Shown: positions 11,034 through 22,057, counted from the first letter of the stretch. The stretch is DNA of 44,537 nt from Dimargaris cristalligena (GCA_027576995.1 JANBQC010000192.1:1-44537); one strand, 5' to 3'. The notes: generated from the sequence alone by a model not told the origin. Numbers and translations: made by a program.

Positions 11034-12176
11034 GGAGTGTCGGGATTTAATCAGTTTCTATAGAGATCCTTAGCTAAAGGTATATCCGTTTGATTTATGT
11101 ACATACTATGAGCTTTCACTTGGCCCGATTTCATCCCCATTAAAAAGAGAGGTCTTTTTATGGACACTTATTTAGAGCGACTGATCAACCAGTCCAAATA
11201 TCACCACCAATCTTGGCTTTAATAATGAATCGGGGTTAGTGGTGGGAAATGGCCAGGTGTGGCAAATGGACTTGGAATGGGGAAATCCAACGAAAGTCCT
11301 TTTTCATCTACTCCAACCAATGCCCTCGTGACAGTTATCCGCTTGATATGCTCCGATGGGCCGATAAATATAACAAGTAGGATGAATCTCGGTTGAAAAA
11401 TGCTGAATTTGAAATATGAACATGCCTGTTATTTTATTCAAATAGACCTTTACTAAATAAATTATGGGAATAACCAAACGATGCCCAGACTATCCCTATG
11501 CGCCACAGTGTCACCTAATAGACCCTCGATTATATATCATTCCGGTATAAGCAATGGCACAGATGCCTAGAAAATTGGTTTCAAAACAGCGGAACGATGG
11601 CGCCCCTCTGAGTTTGATCAAGTGACACAGACAGTGTGAGTTGGGTCGACCAATCTTTCCTTAATGTAATATCATTACCCTCCCCCCGTCTCGTTAATGG
11701 CCTCAGCGTGCGGCCGTCATCAGTCCACATTTATTCTCGAGGTACCTTGGGGGGGGGCAATACGGCAACTATAGAAGGTTACATTTACCCTGTACACCCA
11801 ATTCCTCCCGCACCGTCAGCCACACATTTACATCCCTCCTCCCCCATCTATAGTGAATGGAGGGGACTCTTAGGCCATGCTCAACGAATTTGCTATGTTC
11901 TTGGAAGGGGGGTGTATAGGGAAGGCTGGATGGATATGTCCCTTGGAATCCCAGCCCTTACTCAACTAAACCCAGGTGTATTTAGGAGCAAGTATATAGT
12001 GGACTCCTTTCCATATGAGCTCTCTCTATCCTCTCTCTTTCTCGATCTTATCCAACACCCCAGCACCTTTTCTACTTGCTGTTTTGGCCTCAATTTTAAT
12101 CAAGGTGATCATTCCATTTGCCAATACCCCTTCTATACGCTGATATACCCTTATATCATCTATTGGTTATTTCCTA
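11034..12176. other. Intergenic, contains promoter of the repeat-protein gene
   Basis: About 1.1 kb. A 182-codon open frame covers 11636-12184, but it starts with GTG, resembles nothing and overlaps the next gene's start, so it is not called. The last 200 bases hold a TATA-like site and a CT-rich tract, as expected of a fungal promoter and leader. Confidence 0.5.
11993..12053 (+). promoter_or_regulatory. TATA-like element plus CT-rich tract upstream of the repeat-protein gene
   Basis: TATATAG at 11993-11999 is 184 bases before the ATG at 12177. It is followed by a pyrimidine-rich stretch (about 12004-12053, CTCTCTCTATCCTCTCTC), a combination common at fungal transcription start regions. Confidence 0.35.
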
Positions 12177-12863
12177 ATGTCTAAAGTGAGTCTTTGTTTA
12201 GCCCTTCTAACCATACTGGGATATTTCACGGGACTAGATGCCCTGGCCATAGGTGAACTCACCCACCGGTCCAATATTGGTGACGAAAAACGCGATTTCA
12301 ATCTCCCGAATATCAAAATTGAAGGCGAAGATGACCCCATTTTATGGCGACCCACTTGCCAATTCGCACCACTGTATGACCAAGTAACAGCCCACGCTTA
12401 CCAGGCAATGCACCCGGGAGGAGCTGCTTGCCAAGCAAAGTCGTACATCGATCGCAAACCCTTCGAATGGGCAGAAAATGACGAAAAGTATTTCAGTGAC
12501 GCTAATGCTGACATCGCAAAGGTTAAAATTGAAGGTAGGAATGGTCCCCTTGTAGAGCGACCCGCATGTCGATTTGCCCCGTGGTGTGGTCAAGCAGTAA
12601 CCAACCCTTACCAGGAAGACCACCTCGGGATCTTTGGCAGAGAATCGCCTGTCGCGCGTAGCATGGATGGTCGCGGAGAAAGCTGCGTAGAAGGCTTCGC
12701 TAACGCCGATACCTCCCAGGTTAAGGTTGAGGGCGAGATTGGCCCCGTTGTAGCGCGGCCCGCATGCCGATTCACCCCACGGCGTAGCCGGGTAGTAACA
12801 AGTCCTTATCCGAAAAACAGACTCGGTATCTCTAGCCAAGGAAATGTCGCTGGCCGCTTGTAA
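12177..12863 (+). CDS. Small secreted protein built from three diverged tandem repeats
   Basis: 228-residue single-exon gene; ATG at 12177. Residues 1-24 form a clear signal peptide (hydrophobic core LCLALLTILGYF, likely cut after DALA). The mature part repeats one module three times: residues 45-75, 115-145 and 181-211, with pattern [VI]K[VI]EG..GP...RPxC.F.P....V...PY. The spacing is 70 then 66 residues. The Cys in RPxC is kept in every copy. Repeats 2 and 3 are closer to each other than to repeat 1, including at DNA level. One dibasic KR site sits at 38-39, but not before each repeat, so it does not look like a Kex2-processed repeat precursor. I recognise no known family. A secreted effector or surface protein is a reasonable inference from size, leader and repeats. 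A 43-nt GT...AG alternative at the 3' end (12860-12902) is too short beside other introns here. Confidence 0.7.
   Translation: MSKVSLCLALLTILGYFTGLDALAIGELTHRSNIGDEKRDFNLPNIKIEGEDDPILWRPTCQFAPLYDQVTAHAYQAMHPGGAACQAKSYIDRKPFEWAENDEKYFSDANADIAKVKIEGRNGPLVERPACRFAPWCGQAVTNPYQEDHLGIFGRESPVARSMDGRGESCVEGFANADTSQVKVEGEIGPVVARPACRFTPRRSRVVTSPYPKNRLGISSQGNVAGRL
12309..12401 (+). repeat. Coding repeat unit 1 (IKIEG...RPTC)
   Basis: First of three diverged in-frame copies in the small secreted protein, containing IKIEGEDDPILWRPTCQFAP. It is the most divergent copy. Confidence 0.65.
12519..12611 (+). repeat. Coding repeat unit 2 (VKIEG...RPAC)
   Basis: Second copy, containing VKIEGRNGPLVERPACRFAP. It matches unit 3 closely at protein and DNA level. 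Confidence 0.65.
12717..12809 (+). repeat. Coding repeat unit 3 (VKVEG...RPAC)
   Basis: Third copy, containing VKVEGEIGPVVARPACRFTP. The conserved Cys and the PY at the end of the unit are kept. Confidence 0.65.
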
Positions 12864-13322
12864 ATAGCCTAATTAGACTGAAAACAACGTTGGCCGCTTC
12901 AGCAACTTCGCGATGGTATCGACTCGGACTGCAAGCTGGTATAGGTTCAGGTCGGTTTGTGCCCAGGTGTTCAACAACACAGAAATGTAGCAGCCTAGTT
13001 CATATTTTTACTTTGGAAACCTACCATGCCAAACAAGGAACATGCCGGCAAACAAGTCCACTTTTTAGCTCACCAAGGGCCACCGATTCACTTCTACACA
13101 GTTTTTTAGCAATCAAAAAGAACTTCATTAATACGCCTACGAATTATCAATCTGTTAATCTCAACTAAAAACTTCAAAATAAAAAAATAAAAAGCGATCA
13201 TGGGCCACTACGTAATACTTCGAAAAGGGATGGATGGGAAACCAATAGGTAATGCCATAGCATTATATCTGATTAGGGCCTACCCCGTCATGTTAAAAAG
13301 AAAAGCCGTGTCCTTAATAAAA
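12864..13322. other. Short convergent intergenic region
   Basis: Spacer between the forward repeat-protein gene and the reverse TYR1 gene, which point toward each other. It should hold both 3' UTRs. The 92-codon open frame at 12890-13168 resembles no known protein. Confidence 0.5.
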
Positions 13323-16300
13323 TCAGAGATTTCTGGATTGGGTTTTCTGAGTGATGAGTTTAATCATCTCCGTACTGTTCACCTTGGCTTCATCTAAGCG
13401 CGACTCAAAAAACTGGGCCGTTTCTTGAAACCGCAGTTGGTAGCCCACAAAAGATCCCGATTGAATACACTGGGCCCAGCCTTGGGTCATGGAAAAGAAC
13501 TACAAGGTAGTAGGGTGGCCGGATCAAGGAATCCAGTCAGTAAAAAGATGGTACCATATTTAAATAGACAATAATATATATATATATATATCCGAAAAAA
13601 ACGTTAGTACAAATTGGCCAGCAGTTTTGCCATACTCCCACGAGAACCTATTTAGACAAAGCCCCTTAGGAATGAGTGAGTGGAGTATATGTAGCATTGT
13701 CCAATGTGGGCATGACTTACCGAAAGGTCCTCGGCATGGACTTCCTTGTCATTAATAGCCGTTTCGATGGATTCCTCCAGAATCTCCGAGTTTCGGAAAC
13801 AAAATTCGACAATCCCCAGCCAGAGGCGGAACGGGGGTGTTTGGCAAATAAGATGGTCGAAGGGGTTGATTCCCATTTTATGCCAGCAGTCCACCTGGTA
13901 TTGGGGGAAGCGTTGGATAGCAAACCAAATCCATGTATACAATAAAGTAGAGGGGAGGGTTCAGAATGAAGCCAAATAGGGGATATAGTAAAAACCACCG
14001 AGTCTAAAGCAGCAACGGTGGATCCCATGATAACAAATAAAATAACCAACTGGCCTGTTTGACAACCAAGTGTGGCCAAGGCCAGATTCAGTATTTGAAT
14101 AATAGAAAATTGGCCCTTACCATAGCTAACAAGGACAGATGTGAATTGGGTTTACGGGCTTGTTTGGGAATATTGCCCAGGGAAAATTTGTCCATGATCT
14201 GATCGTTCAAGAGGATGGGGCTTCGATCCTTGCTAGGGCCGCCGAATACAAACTCGCGGGCCTATGGTGATAGAGACAATAGTGGATATTATAAAAGAAA
14301 AACAATGAAGACCAGTTTGAGTGAATACCAGCGTTATAAAATATCGCGTAATTGGCCAAAGGCATATTAATTTCCCTGGAGCTTGTGAGATCCCCCCCCT
14401 TCATATTACAGGCCGCCTGAATGGATTAAGGGATCGATAGTTTACCTCATGAATCCGGCGCCGGAAAGCGTCCTTGTGGCCCAAGATCATCATTTTGTAA
14501 AGCTCGACAACCGATTGAACGTATTGATTGATTTGTGCCTTCGCAAACGGGTTTAAGATGGCGAGACCTAACACAACCAACCCGGCACGTGGGTATAAAT
14601 ATAAATGGTATTTACAGAGGCATAGGTCAAAAAGGATCTTATACGAGTTACACATAATGCGTTACGATGGTTGTGCATACGTATTAGGAGTATTGTAGTC
14701 CGGGTTTAGAGCATTTTTACAAAATTAATGATCACTTACCCGCGTAAACATGCCATTTGCTGCCATAGATTCGCATTGCCATGTTTACTTTGACATTCTC
14801 CAGGCCACCGATGTAGGTTCGGTTTTCCCACTTTCAATGTAAAAAAACATATGTGAATATAGGTTGGATATGCAATTAATGATTTGAGTAATTAGTTTCA
14901 AGAAAAATCAGCAATGCCTTATATACGTTGAATCAAAAACGAATTGATTACTATTTGTTTATACACTGGCTACTCCTCCGATCCCGTCTACCGTCTAATA
15001 TATCCATATTGGACTTTTAAAAAACTTACTGGGTAGACCTTCTGGGTCATCCACGCCGTGCCCATGCTAAAAACGAGGGTTAAATAATATAGTTTGCCAA
15101 AACAAGGCAGTCTCCCGAACATTGCTTGGTTAGAATTAGGGTCGATTTGGATAGAGGTGGGTTAATCCGAAGTCATAATTTGTAGTGTATTCTTGTTTTG
15201 GGCATTTGCCTTATATAAATAAAGGCGAAGGTCCTACCTGATAAATGCCAAATGTGTGACCGCTTGGGTATCCGCGGTGATTCTAAAAAAGGTACCATGA
15301 CGATAGTAAAGTAAGTATAAAAAATATGGTATTGGTTCGTAAAAGCGGGACGGGATAGCTAAGCTGGCTACCTTCGCTTTTAAATGGGATTGGTTCAACA
15401 GGCCATAGCCGGGCCTACCTATCGTGTTCCTCGTAGGTCAAATAGACCATATTGGCACCGAGCGATTGCAGAACAGCATGGGCTCTGTCGTAGGCCTCGT
15501 TACCACAGCGATGCCGAATAACCACCTAAAGCCCCGGGACATGTCGATGTAAATTAAAACAGCTGGTTAAAAATGTAGTGATTTAAATATCATAAAGTGG
15601 TGGGGAGGGTATGTGAAAGCACCCCTGTGGACTGAGTTTAACTTACCAATGGCTGACCCTGTGTACTGATGTTGGGCCCATGTAGTGAGTGCATAGTGAC
15701 AATTTGGACATCCGATGGCAAGTATTTCTCAAAAGCGTCAATTTCGGGCGTCTTGACCGATGTCTGGTGGTGATTGGGGGGAAAGTGGGGTATTAGGGTG
15801 AAGACGCGTATTTAAGGGAAGCGTGGGATGTTAGTAAAATAATTCAACAATGCGGGGATTATGCAGTGAAGCTGTTGAATAGGTTAGATGGAAAAGGTGG
15901 GGGATTTTACCTGTCCTCCTACAATGGCACCGCATTTTGAGGCTAGAGGGGGTCAATTATAAAATAATGTAATACAATTAGAATGAGTGACCATGGTTCG
16001 CAGAAGGTCTAGCTAGTATAATTGGCATGTGCCCCAGTTATGTGGCGGATAATGCTGTTAAAACCATTAGCTAATCTGCCATGCATGAGAAGGAGTGGGG
16101 GAGGGGGTTGGTTTCGCCAGAACGACTTACCTCTACCATATTCAGCCACGACCCGGGGCAGATTGGCGGCTTCGACGGAGTAAATAATGTAGTCGCTGAG
16201 TCGCGACACGGCATAGCCGTCCGGAAGCACATTGATACCCTGCCCTGTGACACGAAATCACATCAAATTAAATAAAACATATGCAAAATAGGATTGCCCG

Positions 16301-16864
16301 GTATGGTTAACACCAAGGTTGGCGGCAATCTCGCACAAGAAAATAAACATAGGTTCAAAGAGCCGAGGTTTTAATGGTTTATAAACACCATGGGTTATAT
16401 TATGTATGAGCCTTCCCACAGTAAAGAGGGGGGTATACATACCTGCAAGTTTGTTGCGGAGTTCGTTATATTTAGAAGGTAAATCGCAAATGTTGACTCT
16501 ATTATTGTGGTTTATAAACAGCAGTCGTCCAGCCATATAAATCCAGGGGGAAATGGGAGTCCGTGTAAAAAAAAAGTTAACGAGGGGATATTCTTTTAAG
16601 CAGCTTCTTTTTATAGCATGAATAGACCACCCATACGGCACCACTACCCTAACTAACACCCAACACTTCCGGAATGAACTCTGGTGGGTCGAGCGGATAA
16701 ACCCTGAACTGGACTGGACGAGCTACGTACCTTTGCCAGCCGGCGTCGCGAAGCTGCCGAGCGTAGAGGAGACCCATTTCACCGGCCCCAATCAGGCCGA
16801 TTTCGAAGGTGGACTTGAGCTTGGCGAGGGCCTCGCCGGTGACGGGTGGGCGGGATTCGGCCAT
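13323..16864 (-). CDS. TYR1: Prephenate dehydrogenase (NADP+), 13 exons
   Basis: Oxidative decarboxylation of prephenate to 4-hydroxyphenylpyruvate in tyrosine synthesis. I assembled 13 exons, all GT...AG and all in phase: 16731-16864, 16443-16498, 16131-16244, 15911-15942, 15647-15763, 15419-15525, 15238-15282, 15030-15066, 14740-14830, 14446-14567, 14121-14261, 13721-13894, 13323-13499. They total 1347 nt, 448 residues, near the 452 of yeast Tyr1. Exon 1 carries the NADP-binding Rossmann turn GLIGAGEMG. Later exons carry SRLSDYIIYSVEAAN, TMHSLHGP, VYLTYEEHD, ITADTQAVTH, SMGTAW, GGLENVKVNM, SKWHVYAGLAILNP, NSHLSLLAM and DHLICQTPPFRLWLG, all in the family's order. The last exon ends EMIKLITQK before TGA. 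Exons are as short as 32, 37 and 45 nt, and introns run 121-226 nt. Most neighbours have no or one intron. Divergent from ARPC3. Confidence 0.96.
13574..13592. repeat. (AT)n microsatellite
   Basis: A run of about nine AT units lies inside the last intron of TYR1 (between exons 12 and 13). Confidence 0.8.
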
Positions 16865-17628
16865 GGTGGGGCTTGTGGCTATAGTAACAGCTATAAGGTA
16901 TGAGGATAAGAAACGAAAGAGGCAGCAACAAACAGACCTTAGGGTTCAGTTCATGAGCGGGTAGGGCAGGCGAGGGGACTGTGCCTTGCAGCGCACTTGA
17001 CTCACCCACCACACGACTTACTTGGTCTTTCCGCTGCCTGTATAGGTAGGTAGGTAGGTAGGTAGGTAGGTAGGTAGGTAGGTAGAGACAATGCTGGATA
17101 GCCCTCATCATATCGACAGTGTTATGTACAGCGTCTCTTTTTTTCTGTGGCACTTCCAAGGTTAGTCACCAGCCATGGCGCACCCCAGAGCCTATCGGAG
17201 ATGGTATTCAAGAAAACACACCCCATTAATCCACCAACCGACAACTGGAAATGGAGCTTCGACTTCATAGGGCCTCCCACGGGAAGGTAGGGCCAAGTAA
17301 AAGGTACTAGTGGTGGGTGGGTTGAAGGGGTACACAATACAAACGAACACACATACGCAAGTATGTAATAATTAGTAGATAGATAATAGCTACAGTACCT
17401 CCCCCCCTCTACTAGAGAGTCAATGACTGGACTTGGAACGGCTGGATTCTCTTGGCAGCGGGAGGAGTGCTAAAACGAGAATACAGCCAAGCCCCCAGTG
17501 CGGGCCTATTCTATTAGTAGCCTCTCTCCCCATCTGAATTCCTTAAACTCAACTTCACCTTCTACTTCGCCGTTTCATCCACCCCATCCACTCTGTTTAG
17601 GACTAATAACCCCTCTTCCCTTAATACC
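16865..17628. promoter_or_regulatory. Divergent promoter region shared by TYR1 and ARPC3
   Basis: 764 bases between the two start codons must carry both promoters. It contains the TAGG microsatellite and no recognisable gene. Open frames across it exist mainly because the 4-base repeat keeps frames open (poly-YLPT on the reverse strand). Confidence 0.55.
17043..17085. repeat. (TAGG)n microsatellite
   Basis: 43 bases, just under 11 uninterrupted copies of TAGG, about 180 bases upstream of the TYR1 start and 540 upstream of ARPC3. Confidence 0.95.
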
Positions 17629-18294
17629 ATGCCGGCCTACCATTCAGCATACAACTCCCTTACGGACCACCGCGTCATCGGCGGCATTCCTCTGGTCCCT
17701 CTCAAAACCAAAGCCAAGGGCCCTGCCCCGCAAGGTAAACCAGCACCTCCTCACTTGGCCATCTCTGACTGACCTAGCCCAGGTCATAGTAGGCACCAGT
17801 TCCCGCTACCCAGCTCTTAACAACCAGCCCCTCTTGTATAATGCATATACCTTTGGGCGTCTCTCCTTGACCCCCCAGCCGAGCCGTCCGTGGAAGATGC
17901 CGTCGATGAGGCCCTGGACCTGTTCCGCGCCAACTGCCTCTTCCGCAACTTTGAAATTAAGGGCCCCGGCGACCGCCTGCTGATTTACCTCATTCTGTAC
18001 ATTTCCGAATGCCTGACCAAGTTGAATCGCCACACGTCGCAGGCCGAGGCCACCAAGGCCCTGTACACCCTGGCCGTTTCCAATTTCTCGATCCCCGGCG
18101 ATACCTCGTTCCCCCTCTATTCCCTCTACCCGACCCCGGAGAGCAAATTCGACACCGATCTGCTTCGGCAGTACCTGACCCAGATCCGCCAGGAACTGGG
18201 CCAGCGCCTGGTTGAACGGGTGTATGTCGACGGTACCCCCAGCAAGTGGTGGCTCTGCTTTCAGAAGCGCAAGTTTATGGGCAAGTCGCTCTAA
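17629..18294 (+). CDS. ARPC3: Actin-related protein 2/3 complex subunit 3 (p21-Arc), two exons
   Basis: Structural subunit of the seven-protein Arp2/3 complex that nucleates branched actin filaments at cortical patches and endocytic sites. Exon 1 is 17629-17734, the intron 17735-17878 (GTAAAC...CCCCAG, 144 nt) and exon 2 17879-18294. The joined product is 173 residues, against about 178 in human ARPC3. It opens MPAYHSAYN and continues with IPLVPLKTKAKGPAPQ, which are diagnostic of the N-terminus. Exon 2 then has EALDLFRANCLFRNFEIKG, DRLLIYLILYISECL, FSIPGD and the conserved C-terminus SKWWLCFQKRKFMGKSL. The ATG is in a good context (TACCATGC). It starts divergently from TYR1. Confidence 0.97.
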
Positions 18295-19344
18295 ACCGCG
18301 GGGGGCCCCCGATATCCGGTGATGGATAGAGCTTAGTTGGTGTTGGGTGACTGGATGCTAGCCTCTTAAACCCACTCCAGACTAAACCCATCTTGACACC
18401 CCTCCCATTCACTTTTGTAATATTTTTATTCCCGTCTCGATAATACACATTGCCTTTAACATCCTCATTATATGCCGCAAGGGGCTGCCTCGGCCATAGT
18501 AAACCGGCTACCGACCGATGTATTCCCAAGAAAGCACCGTTGGCAACCTGCGGGGTTAGAATATAAAAGACAGTCACTAAATAATCTAAAAATATCGGGC
18601 AAAATGCGAGCAGGGTAAACGTACGAAGGGTATATATAGTATACATCTTTCTTATCTAGGGCAGTGCCTTTAGAATAGTCACAGCATTCAAACTCCGCTG
18701 GCCAGGTTAGCAGCAGTCAAGCCGAATAATGCACTTATAAGGGAGGTGCGCTATATGTTATGTATTCTTCTCAATTATAGGATAGTCGTCGTCCCCTGGC
18801 GCTAATTACGGCCCATCCTCGAATGACGAAAAGAGAGAGAGTGTGTGTGGTAGGGGGTATCATCAACCAACATGGCACAGCTGAGGCGGGTTTCTGGTCT
18901 CAAAGGTGAAAATGTAAAACCAATACCACATCCCCTACAGCAGCCGGCTGAGCGAATCAGTTGGTATAGATGAATCATCTCATCTTGAAAGAGCCGTGAT
19001 CTAAATACTAACAACAATAATCATGATATTTTTTTGCGCATTTATTTTATTTTATTGTATTGTATTTTATGCATGCGTCAATCCTGTGCCATTGGCACCA
19101 ATCATCAACCGATATCTAATCGATCAAATCCTGTTAGATTAATTTATAACGCAACGAATATTCCCTGTTCACCTATCTTCGAATTCGTGCCATTCCATTT
19201 GTTCCAATTAGCTCCTCATGTCTCATCCACATTTCCATCTCCCTCTCGCCAATTGGTCCTTTTAGCCTTGTCATTTAACCCAGATTTATATCTGGTCCTG
19301 ACCACACCCCCTCCTCGTCTTATAGCGTATTCTTTTGGTTCAGC
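18295..19344. other. Intergenic between ARPC3 and MMADHC
   Basis: About 1 kb. An AT-rich repetitive stretch (TTTATTTTATTTTATTGTATTG around 19040-19065) and a pyrimidine-rich leader lie before the MMADHC start. A short (GA)n/(GT)n stretch is near 18830-18850. No gene is seen. Confidence 0.5.
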
Positions 19345-20343
19345 ATGACAGTTGCCGCCGAATCCTGCTCGTGGAGCACCCGTAGCTTGCCCAAGGGTAG
19401 CAGTAATAGCCCCACCGCCTCGCTAGGCCCTTGTGGTTCGACTAAGCCGTCCCAAACCACTCGTCTCCCACGGAATCAACTACAAGCCCCCCAAACCCTG
19501 ACTTTCCGGGTACCCAGTGCAACTCGCACCCTGCCCGCGGCGGCCGCGGCGGTACTCCAAAACCACCCCTGGGGGATCCAGCTACCGCAGACCTGCGGGC
19601 TACCCGCTCCTCCCCCCGCCTTTCCGCTCGAGTACTCCATTCACACCTGCTCGTCTCGCTTTCTGAGGGAACTGTACTTGACCTTCCCTCACCTTCGTCC
19701 GGCGTCCACCTCGGTCGGAAAACCCAAGTCCGTCAATGGAACAGCTGCCGATCCCCATACCGGTGAGAGCAACCCGGTATTGGTTATCCCGACCTTCCAG
19801 CCCACCTGTGGGTCCCTGGTGGCTGTAGGGGCCGATGTGGAGGCCGAGAAAGACCAGAAACTCATCAATGTAAGTCACCTCCGTAAATATTTCACTGCCA
19901 AACCACTCATCGATAAACTGCTCCTCCCACTTCCCTCCAGTACCTAGCTATATTCCCACCTTGTCACTCACTCTCCCACCATTACAAATATCCCAATTCC
20001 TCCAACGCTATGTTGGTCTTCTTATTTCCACCAGTTCATGCACTGGGCATATGCGCTCCGTGACCGTATCCGGAGTATGGGCGACGAGTACTGGGCGGAC
20101 TTCACCGACCCTTGCTCGGGCTACCCCGTGTTCTCCCCCCGCGGCCCGGGCTATTACTCCGATGTGGCCGGCTGCCAATACCTGCTCCGTTACCAAGTTC
20201 TGACCACCAACTGCTGCAATGTACTGGTGCACCCTCACTGGGGCACCGAGTTCTACCCCGCCACGTTTTTCACGACCGCCCCGGCCAAAGTCGTTGAAGC
20301 GGCCATCCAGCACCTTGCAGCTGGTCCGTGTGGCCGGGGCTAA
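19345..20343 (+). CDS. MMADHC: MMADHC-like (cblD) cobalamin trafficking protein, two exons
   Basis: In animals MMADHC takes cobalamin from MMACHC and directs it to cytosolic methionine synthase or mitochondrial methylmalonyl-CoA mutase. Exon 1 is 19345-19869, the intron 19870-20034 (GTAAGT...CACCAG, phase 0) and exon 2 20035-20343, giving 277 residues (human 296). The family signature is in exon 2: GDEYWADFTDPCSGYPVFSP, then NCCNVLVHPHWGTEF and ATFFTTAP, matching the human WADFIDP, LGCCKVI and LWGTHVV stretches. The Cys pair at 235-236 includes the position corresponding to the cobalt-contacting cysteine described for the human protein. Residues 1-70 are Ser/Thr/Arg-rich with few acids and could include a mitochondrial targeting signal. 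Presence of this gene implies B12 use by the organism. Confidence 0.9.
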
Positions 20344-22057
20344 GCTATGAAGGGGGTTTTTAAAATATCCAACCATGAATGCGTCCTCACCTCACTCTGG
20401 GGGTCTACTGTATATGCAACCGCGGCTTATCCAAATGGAGTAATATATTATTAGCCCTAGACCCCTCTAACCACTTTCCTTTATTCTCGTTCATCTTATT
20501 TTCCCTCGTGGACCATGAATTCCTAACTCTTTACGTTAACATTTTCTTCTTCTACTTCTTCAAATGAAATCGGACATTTGCTTCAGTTTTTTTATTTATT
20601 TTCAATGACATTACACAGACATTTTCGGCTCTTATAATTCTTTTAACCCTCAAGTCAGTACCTTATTGGCCGTTTATTTTTAAAAAGTGACTCGGGGTTC
20701 CATTCCAATAAATGCGTTAGGTATAGTGTGGCCTAGACATCCTGCCGCATCTACCCCCGAATTCACCGAAGTATGCTATGCTATATTGCTACCTGTCCCC
20801 AATTCTATGCTCAGAACAGGCTAAGTCACGTCATACAGGCCGGTTTGGTTTTATAGCGCGGTGACTATTGAAGCCGGAGGACACTAAACTTCCCCTAAAT
20901 CAGTCTAGCTACATTAATCAGATGTTTCCATAATCCAGTATGCCACTTGAAAAATCACCTGCCAGTCCCACAGGGCTACCTCTATCTAATAGTTCAATTT
21001 GCCCAGGGTGGCCAGGGTACAGAGGAGGCTTAAACATTGGCCGAAGTGGAGGTTAGTTGGATGCAGACCTGTTCAATCGGTTCACATAGCACCGGTCAGC
21101 CCGTATCGCGAATGGCCGGTATGGTTAAATGACTCAAACTGTGTGAAAGGTCGGCTGATTACAAGGCATAATAGTACCCCACCTACTTCCGATATTAGCT
21201 GTGATACGCCGCGACTTCTCTGTACTCAATGTCGATTAAGGGATATAGTCTGCATTTGGTACGCCGTCCTGACTGCCCCTGACCACCAGCTCCCGCCGCA
21301 TCGGCCCACTTCGGAATTAACCTGTAACACCTCTGCCTACGTCAACAGTCTAGCCGAGACCTAGTCATGAGTCCTTTCCTCATATAGAACAATTGGTAGC
21401 GGCAGCTCAACCAGGCGAGACGACATTAATACACTTGCTGCAACAAGGGCTGGGAATATAGTATCCCTCTCCCCTCCCTCGTTAGTTAGAGGAGTGGCTT
21501 TTCCCCTGCTCTGGGTGGCAGGTGGTGAAAGGGGTATGATCTAGGGTACTCTCCTCTCCTCTACCCAGCCGAAGTCCATGGGAGGGGTCATTAATATAAC
21601 AGCCTCCACAGTGGCGTTAGGCCAGGAAAGGCAATGGCCTCCATCGGTGCATAAGCAGCGGCAACTGCCATCCGAGGGGAGTGCGGTGGTTGTACGGTTG
21701 CGTCTGCGTCACGAACGGGCACTTCGTTTCTTCGACTGAAACGGAAATGCGTAACCAAAGCTTACCAGTCGATCCCCACTATTGTTCTACGCCGCCTTCC
21801 CCACCCACTTCCTCTATTCAGATGCCTTGAAACTAGTATAAATAGTCCATTCCACAGCCTGTCCACTGGACTCACTCATGTGGCACTATCTACGTCTTTA
21901 GTATTGGGATTCAATGAACCTCTTCGTTAATTATAGTTCGTCTACCCCCGCGTATCCCTTCTGCCTGTCTCTTTCCACACTCGGTCAGCACCTGGCCCGA
22001 TAGTGTTATTCCTGGCTGCTCTTATTCTAACAATACCCTAACCCTTCCCGCTTGAAT
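20344..22057. other. Intergenic between MMADHC and EGT1
   Basis: About 1.7 kb. The 121-codon frame at 20999-21364 starts with TTG, resembles nothing and is not called. The last 250 bases hold the EGT1 promoter. Confidence 0.5.
21837..21845 (+). promoter_or_regulatory. TATA box candidate for EGT1
   Basis: TATAAATAG, a near-consensus TATA box, lies 221 bases before the chosen ATG at 22058. The sequence between is pyrimidine-rich. Confidence 0.45.

Noticed and set aside
11636..12184. 182-codon forward open frame upstream of the repeat-protein gene
   Set aside because: GTG start, no recognisable domain, overlaps the promoter, TATA-like site and start codon of the next gene; looks like a chance frame.
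12177..12863. Kex2-processed ribosomal-peptide precursor (KEP/ustiloxin type)
   Set aside because: Repeats are present, but only one KR site was found, not one per repeat, and the units are too long for released peptides.
12860..12902. Possible 43-nt intron extending the repeat protein by about 30 residues
   Set aside because: The GT...AG pair exists, but the confirmed introns here are 78-226 nt and the added residues show no repeat or motif.
16779..17159. 126-codon reverse frame with a YLPT repeat
   Set aside because: The frame is held open by the TAGG microsatellite and overlaps TYR1 exon 1 in another frame.
20999..21364. 121-codon forward open frame
   Set aside because: TTG start, Arg/Pro/His/Cys-rich translation without any known motif, and no splice partners found.
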